DNA of 64,000 nucleotides from Vreelandella zhuhanensis (lineage in GTDB: Bacteria > Pseudomonadota > Gammaproteobacteria > Pseudomonadales > Halomonadaceae): NCBI RefSeq assembly GCF_009793355.1, contig NZ_WTKP01000009.1, positions 62,001 to 126,000 on the forward strand, written 5' to 3'. A model generated the notes under the pieces. That model had not been told where the DNA came from and ran no database searches. It worked only from the letters and a program-made list of their open reading frames with translations. Positions within the stretch are counted from its first letter, which is position 1. Each line of letters begins with the position of its first letter. A program made the translations under genes and the position numbers. Below are positions 29,307-37,952 of the stretch, in pieces.

Positions 29307-29374
29307 ATCTTCATGGCTAAGGCCTTCTGCCTTTCAGGGGAAGTTGTCTGACGTGTCTATAAGCCTAGTCAAGA
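29307..29374. repeat. copB leader, copy B of the gap-leader repeat
   Basis: Direct repeat of 27071-27140, in the same orientation. It even keeps the gap start ATG (29312-29314 on the plus strand as CAT) followed by AAGATGGGC, but this frame soon diverges and is not in phase with copB. The duplicate therefore looks like a copied promoter/leader now driving copB. Confidence 0.8.
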
Positions 29375-29403
29375 TATTATGTGTTGGGTCCCGAAGAATC
29401 CGC

Positions 29404-30453
29404 TCAGGCCACAGTCACGGCCTCGGAGAGATAGACGTCCTGAATCGCGTGCAATAGCTGCACACCTTCGGTCATGGGTTTCTGGAAGGCCTTACGCCCG
29501 GAGATCAGTCCCATGCCACCGGCACGCTTGTTGATCACGGCTGTGCGCACGGCCTGATGCAGATCGTCACTGCCGGATGAGCCACCCGAATTGATCAGCC
29601 CGATGCGGCCCATGTAGCAGTTCGCCACCTGATAGCGGGCAAGCTCAATCGGGTGATCGGGGGCCAGCTCCGAGTACACGCGCTCGTGGGTCTTTCCGAA
29701 ATCGAGCGCTTTAAAGCCTCCGTTCACCGTCGCCTGCTTTTGCTTGACGATATCGGCGCCGATGGTCACCGCCAGATGATTGGCCTGTCCGGTCAGGTCG
29801 GCTGCCGTATGGTAATCGGCATCATCTTGCTTGAATGCCGGGTTGCGGAGATACGCCCATAGCACGGTGACCATGCCCAGCTCGTGGGCGCGCTCAAACG
29901 CTTGCGACACCTCTTCGATCTGCCGACGAGACTCAGGCGAGCCGAAATAGATCGTTGCGCCAACGGCAACGGCGCCGAGCTCGAACGCCTGATCGACATT
30001 GGCGAACAGGGTCTGATCGTACTCATTCGGATAGGTCAGGAGTTCGTTATGATTGAGTTTTACCAAGAATGGAATCTTGTGGGCATAGCGGCGACTGACC
30101 GACGCCAGTACGCCGTACGTCGATGCAATGGCGTTGCAGCCACCCTCAATCGCCAATTCCACGAGATTCGCGGGATCAAAGTACAGCGGGTTGGGTGCAA
30201 ACGATGCGCCAGCAGAATGTTCCACGCCCTGATCGACCGGCAGAATCGACACATAGCCCGTCCCCCCCAGCCGGCCGTGCCCCAGGATCGTCTGCAGATT
30301 GCGCAGCACGACATTGGAACGATTACTGTCAGCAAGCACTTGGGACACGTAATCGGGTCCCGGTAAATGCAGATGATTGCGACTGATACCGCGGCACTCA
30401 TAACCCAGCAGTGATTCGGCTTCACCACCGAGAATACGTTCGATTTCGTCCAT
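29404..30453 (-). CDS. fbaB: Class I fructose-bisphosphate aldolase
   Basis: 349-residue aldolase of the FbaB/DhnA type, which works through a Schiff base and needs no metal. The segment [20 protein letters not shown] is the typical active-site strand, and [11 protein letters not shown] carries the lysine expected to bind substrate. [18 protein letters not shown] is the phosphate-binding region. ATG 30453 follows GAGGTG. It is divergent from pgk across 275 bp and supplies triose phosphates to the TPI, GAPDH and PGK encoded on either side. Confidence 0.92.
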   Translation of the reverse strand: MDEIERILGGEAESLLGYECRGISRNHLHLPGPDYVSQVLADSNRSNVVLRNLQTILGHGRLGGTGYVSILPVDQGVEHSAGASFAPNPLYFDPANLVELAIEGGCNAIASTYGVLASVSRRYAHKIPFLVKLNHNELLTYPNEYDQTLFANVDQAFELGAVAVGATIYFGSPESRRQIEEVSQAFERAHELGMVTVLWAYLRNPAFKQDDADYHTAADLTGQANHLAVTIGADIVKQKQATVNGGFKALDFGKTHERVYSELAPDHPIELARYQVANCYMGRIGLINSGGSSGSDDLHQAVRTAVINKRAGGMGLISGRKAFQKPMTEGVQLLHAIQDVYLSEAVTVA

Positions 30454-30728
30454 TCAATTCACCTCGATTAGGGCTCGTGTACGCTGCTTTCGGAAAGTAT
30501 CGGAAATCTAAGAAATAATAGACCCTGATAGGGGTCCCTTCCAGCGGGGGTCTTTTCAGGTTTTTTGCAGACCTATCCATACAGATCGTCATCTTCTCCA
30601 CAGCAAGCCCGGTTGTGCTCGGCTAAAGATTGACTAGTTTTAAATAAGCATGGATCGAACATCATGAATTCAAGGGGCACTTCTGCAGCCCTCCGATTCA
30701 TTTATCAGAAGGCAGGAGGCCGTAAAGC
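30454..30728. promoter_or_regulatory. Divergent fbaB/pgk control region
   Basis: 275 bases between fbaB and pgk. A GACCC-TGATA-GGGGTC hairpin lies near 30521-30536, followed by a T-rich stretch at about 30550-30570. At 30630-30637 is TTGACTAG, the same eight bases found in both the gap and copB leaders, here on the plus strand toward pgk. A factor or sigma element shared by the three transcripts is possible. Confidence 0.4.
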
Positions 30729-31892
30729 ATGAACACATTGAGTGACCTGAATTTAACCAATTCGCGCGCCCTCGTTCGCGTGGACTTTAACGTCCCCCGG
30801 GATGACGAAGGCACGGTTCTGGACGATAGCCGGATCCGCGCCGCCCTGCCGACGCTACGTTACCTTCTGGAGAAAAACGTCGCCTGCGTATTGATGAGCC
30901 ACCTCGGCCGGCCGGGCGGTGAGCCGGTGGCAAGCCTGAGCCTGGCTTCGGTTGCCGAAAAGCTCTCTGAACTGCTGCCCGGCAAGCGGATACGCCACTG
31001 TGAGGAGGTCGTGGGGTCGCAGGCTGAGGAGATGGCTCGATCTCTGGGCGGTGGCGAGATCCTTTTGCTGGAAAACTTGCGATTTCATCCCGGCGAAAAG
31101 GATAACGACGACCAGTTCGCAAAGGCGCTGGCCGGGCTCGGTGATATTTACGTTAACGACGCCTTCTCAGCCTGCCATCGAAAGCACGCTTCCGTACACG
31201 CGATAGCAACGCACTTCCCGGCAGACAAGCGAGCGGTAGGTTGCCTGGTGGAGCAGGAAATCGAAGCCTTGGACAAAGTTGTGGATAACCCACAGCGCCC
31301 GCTGGTGGCAGTTTTCGGCGGCGCCAAAGTCGCGGACAAGCTCGAAGCCATCCACGCCCTCATCGGCCGCGCCGAGCAGATACTGATCGGCGGTGCCATG
31401 GCCTATACGTTCCTGCGGGCCCAGGGTGTTTCCACGGGCTCCTCCAAGGTGGAGGAAGATCGCCTGGACGACGCCCGTGAGATTCTCGAGAAGGCTGGTG
31501 ACAAGCTCCTCCTGCCCACAGACCATGTCATGGGCATGGGAGAAGAGACCCGTACAGGCAGAGAAATCACCGGCGACTGGATGGGAATGGACATCGGCCC
31601 GGAGACCGCCTCCCGCTATGCAAAAGCCATCGGGAACGCCGCTACAGTGGTATGGAACGGACCCATGGGCAAGATCGAGGAGGAAAGATATTTCAGCGGT
31701 ACACGGCATATAGCGGAAGCCATGGCTGCGTCCCGCGCGGTCACCGTTGTCGGTGGCGGAGAAACCGGACAGGCGGTTCACAGGGTCGGGATAGAGAATA
31801 AGCTGACGCACCTTTCCACCGGTGGCGGCGCCTTTCTCGACTATCTCGCCCATGGCTCACTGCCGGCGCTGAATGTTCTGAAGGAGGATTAA
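30729..31892 (+). CDS. pgk: Phosphoglycerate kinase
   Basis: 387-residue PGK, full length. RALVRVDFNVPRDDEG is the substrate-binding N-terminal strand, VLMSHLGRPGGE the second, VFGGAKVADKLEAI the hinge-side motif, and VTVVGGGETGQAV with HLSTGGGAFLDYLAHG the nucleotide side. GCAGGAGGCC precedes ATG 30729. It opens the plus-strand run pgk-apgM-tpiA-ATPase-ROK; apgM begins three bases after its stop, a tight operon join. Confidence 0.95.
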   Translation: MNTLSDLNLTNSRALVRVDFNVPRDDEGTVLDDSRIRAALPTLRYLLEKNVACVLMSHLGRPGGEPVASLSLASVAEKLSELLPGKRIRHCEEVVGSQAEEMARSLGGGEILLLENLRFHPGEKDNDDQFAKALAGLGDIYVNDAFSACHRKHASVHAIATHFPADKRAVGCLVEQEIEALDKVVDNPQRPLVAVFGGAKVADKLEAIHALIGRAEQILIGGAMAYTFLRAQGVSTGSSKVEEDRLDDAREILEKAGDKLLLPTDHVMGMGEETRTGREITGDWMGMDIGPETASRYAKAIGNAATVVWNGPMGKIEEERYFSGTRHIAEAMAASRAVTVVGGGETGQAVHRVGIENKLTHLSTGGGAFLDYLAHGSLPALNVLKED

Positions 31893-31895
31893 CCA

Positions 31896-33092
31896 ATGGA
31901 TCTCAGACCCCTCCTCACCGAGAGCGAGGCAAAAATTCTGTTTGTCGTGGCGGACGGCCTCGGTGGAATTGACAGTGAAGGTCGGGGCACGGAACTGGAA
32001 GCAGCCCGGACACCCAATCTGGACCGGTTGGCGAGTCAGGGCGCCACAGGCTTGACCTACCCTGTGGCGCCAGGCATCACACCCGGCAGCGGACCCGGTC
32101 ATATGGCTCTTTTTGGCTACGATCCGGTGGAGCACAACATCGGACGCGGGGTTCTTACCGCGCTCGGCATCGACTTCGACCTGAAGCCTGGTGACGTTGC
32201 GGCCCGCGGTAATTTCTGCACCCTGGACAGCGACGGCGAGGTGAGCGACCGGCGGGCCGGCCGCATCGATTCCCGGGAAGGTACCCGGCTGGTGCAGATG
32301 CTCAAGGAGATTCGTCTCGACGACGTGGAAGTTTACGTCGAACCGGTCAAGGAACACCGTTTTCTGCTGGTTTTACGAAGTCAAAAAGAGGTATTGGGCG
32401 CCCAGGTAAACGACACGGACCCCCACCGAACTGGGGTGCCGCCATGTGAACCCAATGCCCAGGAAGAAAAGTCACAGGAAACCGCTCGCCTAGTGAGCGC
32501 GTTCTTAGAACAGGTCCGGGAAATTCTCGCCGAGGAAGTGCCGGCCAACATGGTGCTGTTGCGGGGTTTCGCGCAGTTGCCCCGGCTAGCGTCGTTGAGG
32601 GAAAGCTATGGGCTGAATGGCTGTGCCCTGGCGGGATATCCCATGTACCGGGGCATCGCCCGGCTGCTGGGTATGAAAGTCGTGGACTGCGGTCCCGACC
32701 TGGACAGCGAAATCGATGCGTTGAAGGCTGCCTGGTCGCACCACGATTTTCTGTTCTTGCACTTCAAGGATACGGACAGCCGCGGCGAGGATGGCGACTT
32801 CGACGGCAAGGTGGCCGCCATCGAGGAGCTGGACCGGGCAATTCCCCGACTGATCGAACTGCAACCGGATGTCATTGTGGTGACGGGAGATCACAGCACT
32901 CCCAGTGCACTGGCCAGTCATAGCTGGCATCCGGTGCCGGTTCTGATCAGCGCGAACACCTGCCGAGTGGACAGCGTCGAGGTCTTCGGTGAAACCGCCT
33001 GTGCCGGCGGAGGGCTCGGCCACCTGCCGGCAAAACATCTCATGACCCTGGCACTGGCCCACGCCGGCCGTCTGCGAAAATTCGGAGCCTGA
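31896..33092 (+). CDS. apgM: Archaeal-type 2,3-BPG-independent phosphoglycerate mutase
   Basis: 398-residue member of the alkaline-phosphatase superfamily. The metal aspartate is in ILFVVADGLGG, the phosphorylated serine in ITPGSGPGHMALFGYDP, and the later metal ligands in LFLHFKDTDSRGEDGD and VVTGDHSTPS. This short (about 400-residue) ApgM form is typical of archaea and scattered bacteria; the usual gammaproteobacterial enzyme is the 510-residue GpmI or the dPGM GpmA. AAGGAGGATT precedes ATG 31896. Its presence marks the glycolytic block as an accessory set rather than the standard genes. Confidence 0.9.
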   Translation: MDLRPLLTESEAKILFVVADGLGGIDSEGRGTELEAARTPNLDRLASQGATGLTYPVAPGITPGSGPGHMALFGYDPVEHNIGRGVLTALGIDFDLKPGDVAARGNFCTLDSDGEVSDRRAGRIDSREGTRLVQMLKEIRLDDVEVYVEPVKEHRFLLVLRSQKEVLGAQVNDTDPHRTGVPPCEPNAQEEKSQETARLVSAFLEQVREILAEEVPANMVLLRGFAQLPRLASLRESYGLNGCALAGYPMYRGIARLLGMKVVDCGPDLDSEIDALKAAWSHHDFLFLHFKDTDSRGEDGDFDGKVAAIEELDRAIPRLIELQPDVIVVTGDHSTPSALASHSWHPVPVLISANTCRVDSVEVFGETACAGGGLGHLPAKHLMTLALAHAGRLRKFGA

Positions 33093-33189
33093 GCGATGAG
33101 TTTGTGCCGGACATTACCCGCGAACCTCAGACAGTCTCTTTGGTGGACCCTCCCAATCACATGGTTGACGAAAAGTTGAGATTAACTCC

Positions 33190-33969
33190 ATGACAAAGCG
33201 CAGAAAAACCATCGGCGGCAACTGGAAGATGAACCTTAACCGCAAGGATTCCATCGCATTGGCTGAAAAGTTGGTGGGCGAGACGGACATGCAATCCCTG
33301 GATCTGTGTATTTACCCCGCGCTGCCTTATCTGGATACGGTTGCCGGTGTGCTTGCCGAAGCCGGAAGTTCCATCAAGCTCGGCGCCCAGAACTTCCATG
33401 GGAAATCGAATGGCTCGTTTACCGGGGAGATCTCACTGGAGATGCTCAGGGATATCGACTGCCAGACGGTGCTGGTGGGTCACTCGGAGCGACGGCACAA
33501 GCTGGGAGAATCGGATGTTCTGGTCAACCAAAAGCTCCGGGCAGCCCTGGACACCGGCTTTGATACCACTCTGTGCATCGGTGAAACGCTGAAGCAGCGG
33601 GAAGCGGATCAGACGAATGCTGTCAACACAGCGCAGCTGTGCTACGGCCTGGCCGGTGTCACTTCCGATCAGCTACGACAGGTGACCCTAGCCTATGAGC
33701 CGGTATGGGCCATCGGTACCGGCGAGAGCGCCACGCCGGAAGATGCGGCATCCGCTCATGCCGCCATTCGTCGATACATGGAATTCGCCTACGGCAAGGC
33801 GGCGGCCGCGGCTATCCGGATCCAGTACGGCGGCTCGGTGAAGCCGGACAACGCCGCAGAATTTTTCGCCCAGACCGATATTGATGGCGCACTGGTGGGG
33901 GGTGCTTCTCTCGAGGCGGAAGACTTTCTTCGGATTATCCAACTGGCCAAGTCCGCGGAAGAGCACTGA
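33190..33969 (+). CDS. tpiA: Triosephosphate isomerase
   Basis: 259-residue TIM. GGNWKMNLNR has the catalytic lysine and asparagine, LVGHSERRH the electrophilic histidine near residue 98, and AYEPVWAIGTGESATPED the catalytic glutamate and flexible loop 6; QYGGSVKPDN and GALVGGASL close the phosphate site. All catalytic residues are present. It follows apgM by 97 bases, with only a weak GAGAT site, and precedes the cation ATPase by 15 bases. A second, housekeeping tpiA is expected elsewhere. Confidence 0.94.
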   Translation: MTKRRKTIGGNWKMNLNRKDSIALAEKLVGETDMQSLDLCIYPALPYLDTVAGVLAEAGSSIKLGAQNFHGKSNGSFTGEISLEMLRDIDCQTVLVGHSERRHKLGESDVLVNQKLRAALDTGFDTTLCIGETLKQREADQTNAVNTAQLCYGLAGVTSDQLRQVTLAYEPVWAIGTGESATPEDAASAHAAIRRYMEFAYGKAAAAAIRIQYGGSVKPDNAAEFFAQTDIDGALVGGASLEAEDFLRIIQLAKSAEEH

Positions 33970-33984
33970 TCAAGGATCGATCCA

Positions 33985-36684
33985 ATGGATTCGAAAAGCG
34001 AAAGCAGAAGGAACGCCCCCCACAAACACAATTGGCATGCTGCCGACATTGAGGACACCCTCGCGGAATTGGATGTCCGGAAGGAAAATGGATTGACGGA
34101 TGACGAGGCCCGGGAGCGGTTGAAGCGCTACGGACCGAACCAGCTGCGGGTGACGCAGAGCCGACCCTGGTGGCGGATCCTTCTAGGACAGTTTCGCAGT
34201 ATCGTCATTTACCTGCTGGGCGGCGCCGCCGTTCTGGCGTTTGCCACCGGCCGCCTGCCGGAAGGTTTCGCGGTTCTGGCGGTACTGCTGGTCAATACCG
34301 CCATCGGCTTTGTCAGCGAATGGAAGGCCGTACGATCCATGGCCGCCCTGCGCCGGTTGGGAGAACACATGACCCGGGTCCGGCGGGAAGGCCGTGAGCG
34401 GGAGATTGCTGCATCGGAAATCGTGCCTGGCGATATCGTACTGCTGGAAGCCGGCGACCTCGTCCCCGCCGATGTGCGCTTGCTAGAGGCGCAACACCTG
34501 AGGGTCAACGAAGCGCCCCTTACCGGTGAGTCCGTTCCGGTGAGTAAATTAACCGATGCTCTGCCAGCGGATACCGACCTCGCCGACCGCACTAACATGC
34601 TCTACAAGGGCACCAGCATCGCCGATGGCACTGCGGTGGGCGCTGCGGCGGCCACTGGTTCAAAGACGGAACTGGGCCGGGTATCGGCGCTTGCGGAATC
34701 GGCCGAAGGAACCGTCACACCCTTGCAGCAGCGGCTGGATCAACTGGGGCGCCGCCTCGCCGTATTGACCATTTTTATTGCCATCGTGGTTGCCGCGGTG
34801 GGTTTTCTGGTGCGGGAGCAAGAGGCCGCGCTGGTGATCGAGACGGCACTAGCCCTGGGTGTGGCCGCCATTCCTGAAGGTCTTCCTATCGTCGCCACCA
34901 TTGCCCTCGCCCGTGGCATGTACCTGATGGCCGCCCGTAACGCCCTGGTAAACCAGCTCACCGCGGTGGAAACCCTGGGAGCCACCCGGGTGATCTTTTC
35001 GGACAAGACCGGCACCCTGACTGAAAACCGGATGCGGTTGCAAAAAATCATCACCCCGACTGGCGAGCTCGTGCTTGGGGAAAACGGGACTGGCGAGGCG
35101 CTGGCGGACAAGGAAGGGGTTCGCCGCGCTCTGGAGGTGGGGGTGCTCTGTAATGGCGCATCCCTCGATCAGCAACAGGGAGAAGACAACCCCCGCGGCG
35201 ACCCCACTGAAGTCGCGCTTCTGAAAGGAGGAAAAGACCTCGGACTTGAACGGGAGTCGTTATTGGACGAGCGCCCTGAGGCCCGGGTAGAACAATTCGA
35301 ACCCCGGCTCAAGAAGATGGCCACCTTTCACCGGGATGATGGCCAATTTTACGTGGCGGTAAAGGGCGCTCCCGAGGCGGTGCTGGATGTCTGCAGCGAA
35401 ATCGTCACCGAGGACACCACCGAGGCGCTGGATGACGAGACACGCCGGCAATGGATCGAACGCGCCAACCAGTTGGCAGGCGAGGGTTTGCGCCTTCTGG
35501 CAATGGCCGAGAAACGCACCGACACCGAGGATGCCGATCCGTACAAAGAGCTGTGCTTCCTTGGGCTTGTGGGCCTGCTCGATCCGCCCCGCGAAAACGT
35601 CAAAGAGGCGATAGACATCTGCCAGGCGGCGGGTATCCGGGTGGAGATGGTCACCGGCGATCAGGTAGAGACCGCCACGGCGATCGCCCAGGCCGTGGGG
35701 ATCGTCGGGGGCAAGGATGACCCGGAGACAGTCAGCATGCTGGGACGTGATATCGGTTCTCCCGACGATATCGACGAGGACCAGCAGGAGAAGATCTACC
35801 GTGCCAACATCTTTGCCAGGGTGAGTCCTGAGCAGAAACTCGACCTGGTGAGCATTTATCAGAATCGGGGAGAGATCGTGGCCATGACCGGTGACGGCGT
35901 CAACGACGCACCCGCTCTGAAAAAGGCAGACATCGGCATTGCCATGGGCAAAAGGGGCACGGAGGCGGCCAAGCAGGTTGCCGACATGGTGCTGAAGGAT
36001 GACGCCTTTGAAACTATCGTGGCGGCGGTGCGGCAAGGAAGGGTCATTTTCGGCAACATCCGCAAGGCCGTCATGTTCATGCTCACCACGAATGTCGCCG
36101 AGGTGCTGGCGGTGGCAGTAGCCATCGCCGTGGGGTGGCCTCTGCCGCTGCTTCCTCTGCAGATTCTCTATCTCAATGTGCTCACCGATGTCTTTCCCGC
36201 TCTCGCTCTGGGGGTAGGCCCGTCCAGCGGAAGTGAGATGGAAGAGCCACCCCGTAGCCCTCGGGAATCGGTGCTGACCCGAGCCCACTGGATGGAGATC
36301 TCGGGATTTGCTGCCATTCTGGCAGTCTGTGTGCTGACAGCCCTACTGCTGGGAGAACATTGGCTGGGATTGACCCAGCTGGAAGCGGTAACGGTTTCTT
36401 TTCTCACTCTGGCTTTCGGCAAGCTCTGGTTTACCTTCGTTTTACGGGATCCGAAATCTCCCATTCTGCGTAACGAGATAACCCGCAACCCCTGGGTATG
36501 GGGAGCGCTGGCACTTTGCATCGCGCTGTTGGCGGCCGCGGTATATCTGCCGGTGCTCTCTGACCTACTGCAAACCCGACCCCTGGGCTGGCAACCCTGG
36601 CTTCTGATTCTGGCAATGAGTGTCATTCCCTTGCTGGCGGGACAAATAGTGAGGGAGATACAGAAGCGTCGGATGCCTGAATAA
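33985..36684 (+). CDS. P2-type cation-transporting ATPase (PMCA/SERCA-like)
   Basis: 899-residue P-type ATPase with the cation-ATPase N-terminal domain (EDTLAELDVRKENGLTDDEA), TGES actuator motif in NEAPLTGESVPV, PEGLP in the fourth membrane helix (GVAAIPEGLPIVATI), phosphorylation motif [28 protein letters not shown] hinge and a C-terminal block of six membrane helices. PEGLP and the overall plan fit calcium-type pumps; sodium or proton specificity is possible. It is co-directional and closely spaced with tpiA and the ROK kinase, an unusual partner for glycolytic enzymes but one seen with stress-related gene sets. Confidence 0.88.
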   Translation: MDSKSESRRNAPHKHNWHAADIEDTLAELDVRKENGLTDDEARERLKRYGPNQLRVTQSRPWWRILLGQFRSIVIYLLGGAAVLAFATGRLPEGFAVLAVLLVNTAIGFVSEWKAVRSMAALRRLGEHMTRVRREGREREIAASEIVPGDIVLLEAGDLVPADVRLLEAQHLRVNEAPLTGESVPVSKLTDALPADTDLADRTNMLYKGTSIADGTAVGAAAATGSKTELGRVSALAESAEGTVTPLQQRLDQLGRRLAVLTIFIAIVVAAVGFLVREQEAALVIETALALGVAAIPEGLPIVATIALARGMYLMAARNALVNQLTAVETLGATRVIFSDKTGTLTENRMRLQKIITPTGELVLGENGTGEALADKEGVRRALEVGVLCNGASLDQQQGEDNPRGDPTEVALLKGGKDLGLERESLLDERPEARVEQFEPRLKKMATFHRDDGQFYVAVKGAPEAVLDVCSEIVTEDTTEALDDETRRQWIERANQLAGEGLRLLAMAEKRTDTEDADPYKELCFLGLVGLLDPPRENVKEAIDICQAAGIRVEMVTGDQVETATAIAQAVGIVGGKDDPETVSMLGRDIGSPDDIDEDQQEKIYRANIFARVSPEQKLDLVSIYQNRGEIVAMTGDGVNDAPALKKADIGIAMGKRGTEAAKQVADMVLKDDAFETIVAAVRQGRVIFGNIRKAVMFMLTTNVAEVLAVAVAIAVGWPLPLLPLQILYLNVLTDVFPALALGVGPSSGSEMEEPPRSPRESVLTRAHWMEISGFAAILAVCVLTALLLGEHWLGLTQLEAVTVSFLTLAFGKLWFTFVLRDPKSPILRNEITRNPWVWGALALCIALLAAAVYLPVLSDLLQTRPLGWQPWLLILAMSVIPLLAGQIVREIQKRRMPE

Positions 36685-36709
36685 AACCGAGCGACTCCAG
36701 GGAAGCCTC

Positions 36710-37600
36710 ATGTATATTCTTTTTGATATTGGTGGAAGCAAGACGCGGGTTGCGGCAAGCAATGACTGCCATGAGCTACAGGGCGACCCCATCGTGTTCG
36801 ATAGCACTAGCAACTCGGAAGCGGATACGAAACGCATCGCCGATGCCGCCAGGATGCTTGTCGGGGGCCACGGCATCACTGCCGCTGCCGGCGGCGTTGC
36901 CGGTGTTCTCGACAGTGAACGCCGAAGGCTCCTTCGCTCGCCGAATAAGACCACATGGGTCGGCGAGCCACTGGCAAAGCAACTCGAAAAAGGACTGGGC
37001 GTTCCCGTTTTCCTTGAAAACGATACCGACCTGGCCGGCCTGGGTGAGGCGCATGTCGGTGCGGGAAAGGGCTATGAGATCGTCGCTTACCTGTCGGTTT
37101 CTACCGGTATTGGTGGCGGGCGGATTGTCGGCGGCATGATTGACGCAGCACGCTTGGGGTTTGAGCCCGGCCATCAGATCATCAACCCGCATTGCCGTAT
37201 CTGTCCCGACTGTGTTGTGCGCCCTATCGAAAGTGACGCATGTGTCGACCTGGAAGGCCTGGCGTCAGGTACGGCGCTCGAAAAGCGGACAGGCAAAAAA
37301 CCCTACGAGGTAACTGACAAAGAAGAGTGGCACCGGATTGCCTGCTGGCTTGCGATGGGGCTTAACAATACCCTCGTTCACTGGTCGCCTGATGCCATTG
37401 TATTGGGTGGCTCGATGATATGCGGTATGAAGGGAACTGTTGTCAGCCTTGATGAGATCAACAGACATCTGCGCGAATTGCTTACAATTTTTCCCGAGCC
37501 CCCCGACATGCGCCTGGCGCAACTAGGAGATTTTGGCGGCTTGTATGGTGCCATGGCACGCCTGCGGCAGGACATGAAGCACAGACCGGCACAAACCTAA
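36710..37600 (+). CDS. ROK-family sugar kinase
   Basis: 296-residue ROK protein without an N-terminal DNA-binding domain, so a kinase rather than a repressor. ILFDIGGSKTRVA is the ATP phosphate loop, VFLENDTDLAGLGEA contains the catalytic Asp/Asn pair and VAYLSVSTGIGGGRIVGG the adenosine motif. Zinc ligands of the ROK signature are recognisable but altered: HCRICPDCVVRP replaces the usual CxCGxxGC. Glucokinase activity on glucose released by the GH65 phosphorylase is the most economical reading. It ends the pgk operon and lies 42 bases before the 4.5S RNA gene (opposite strand). Confidence 0.8.
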   Translation: MYILFDIGGSKTRVAASNDCHELQGDPIVFDSTSNSEADTKRIADAARMLVGGHGITAAAGGVAGVLDSERRRLLRSPNKTTWVGEPLAKQLEKGLGVPVFLENDTDLAGLGEAHVGAGKGYEIVAYLSVSTGIGGGRIVGGMIDAARLGFEPGHQIINPHCRICPDCVVRPIESDACVDLEGLASGTALEKRTGKKPYEVTDKEEWHRIACWLAMGLNNTLVHWSPDAIVLGGSMICGMKGTVVSLDEINRHLRELLTIFPEPPDMRLAQLGDFGGLYGAMARLRQDMKHRPAQT

Positions 37601-37642
37601 GAAAAAGCGGGAGATTTTATATTTCAAACAACGGAAATGGAG

Positions 37643-37750
37643 GTGGCCCCAAAAGCCACATCCCGGCACACGCGACCACCACTACCGTTGCTCCCTTCCG
37701 GGCCTGGCGGGGTTCGTGGTTTAGCATTGCGGGAGGACCTAAGGGGCCAC
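37643..37750 (-). ncRNA. ffs: 4.5S RNA of the signal recognition particle
   Basis: Read on the minus strand, outer arms GTGGCCCC and GGGGCCAC close the hairpin, and the conserved apical domain with CAGGCCCGGAAGGGAGCA is present, followed by GTGTGCCGGGATGTGGC as in the E. coli molecule. About 108 nucleotides. The ends are set by the terminal helix and may be off by a few bases. Confidence 0.93.
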
Positions 37751-37785
37751 CATAATGCGGTATCTCACCGATACCTAGCGGATGT

Positions 37786-37862
37786 TGGTGGCTACGCCCT
37801 GATTTGAACAGGGGACCCCATCATTATGAGTGATGTGCTCTAACCAGCTGAGCTACGTAGCC
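37786..37862 (-). tRNA. tRNA-Met (CAT), elongator
   Basis: 77-nt cloverleaf on the minus strand. Acceptor GGCTACG pairs with CGTAGCC, D-arm AGCTCAGCTGGTTAGAGC, anticodon stem CATCA/TGATG with loop CTCATAA (anticodon CAT), T-arm CCCTGTTCAAATCAGGG and an encoded CCA end. The acceptor and anticodon arms match elongator rather than initiator tRNA-Met. It is 35 bases from ffs and on the same strand. Confidence 0.97.
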
Positions 37863-37952
37863 TTTCCGACATCAGCGGGGGCTTATTATGCATTTCTCAG
37901 CCCCCAAAGGCAAGTCCAATTTCAACTTGCCTTTGGGATTATTTAGCAGACT

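Noticed and set aside
35260..36288. 342-codon minus-strand frame opposite the P2-type ATPase
   Set aside because: Shadow of a gene whose motifs are all intact.
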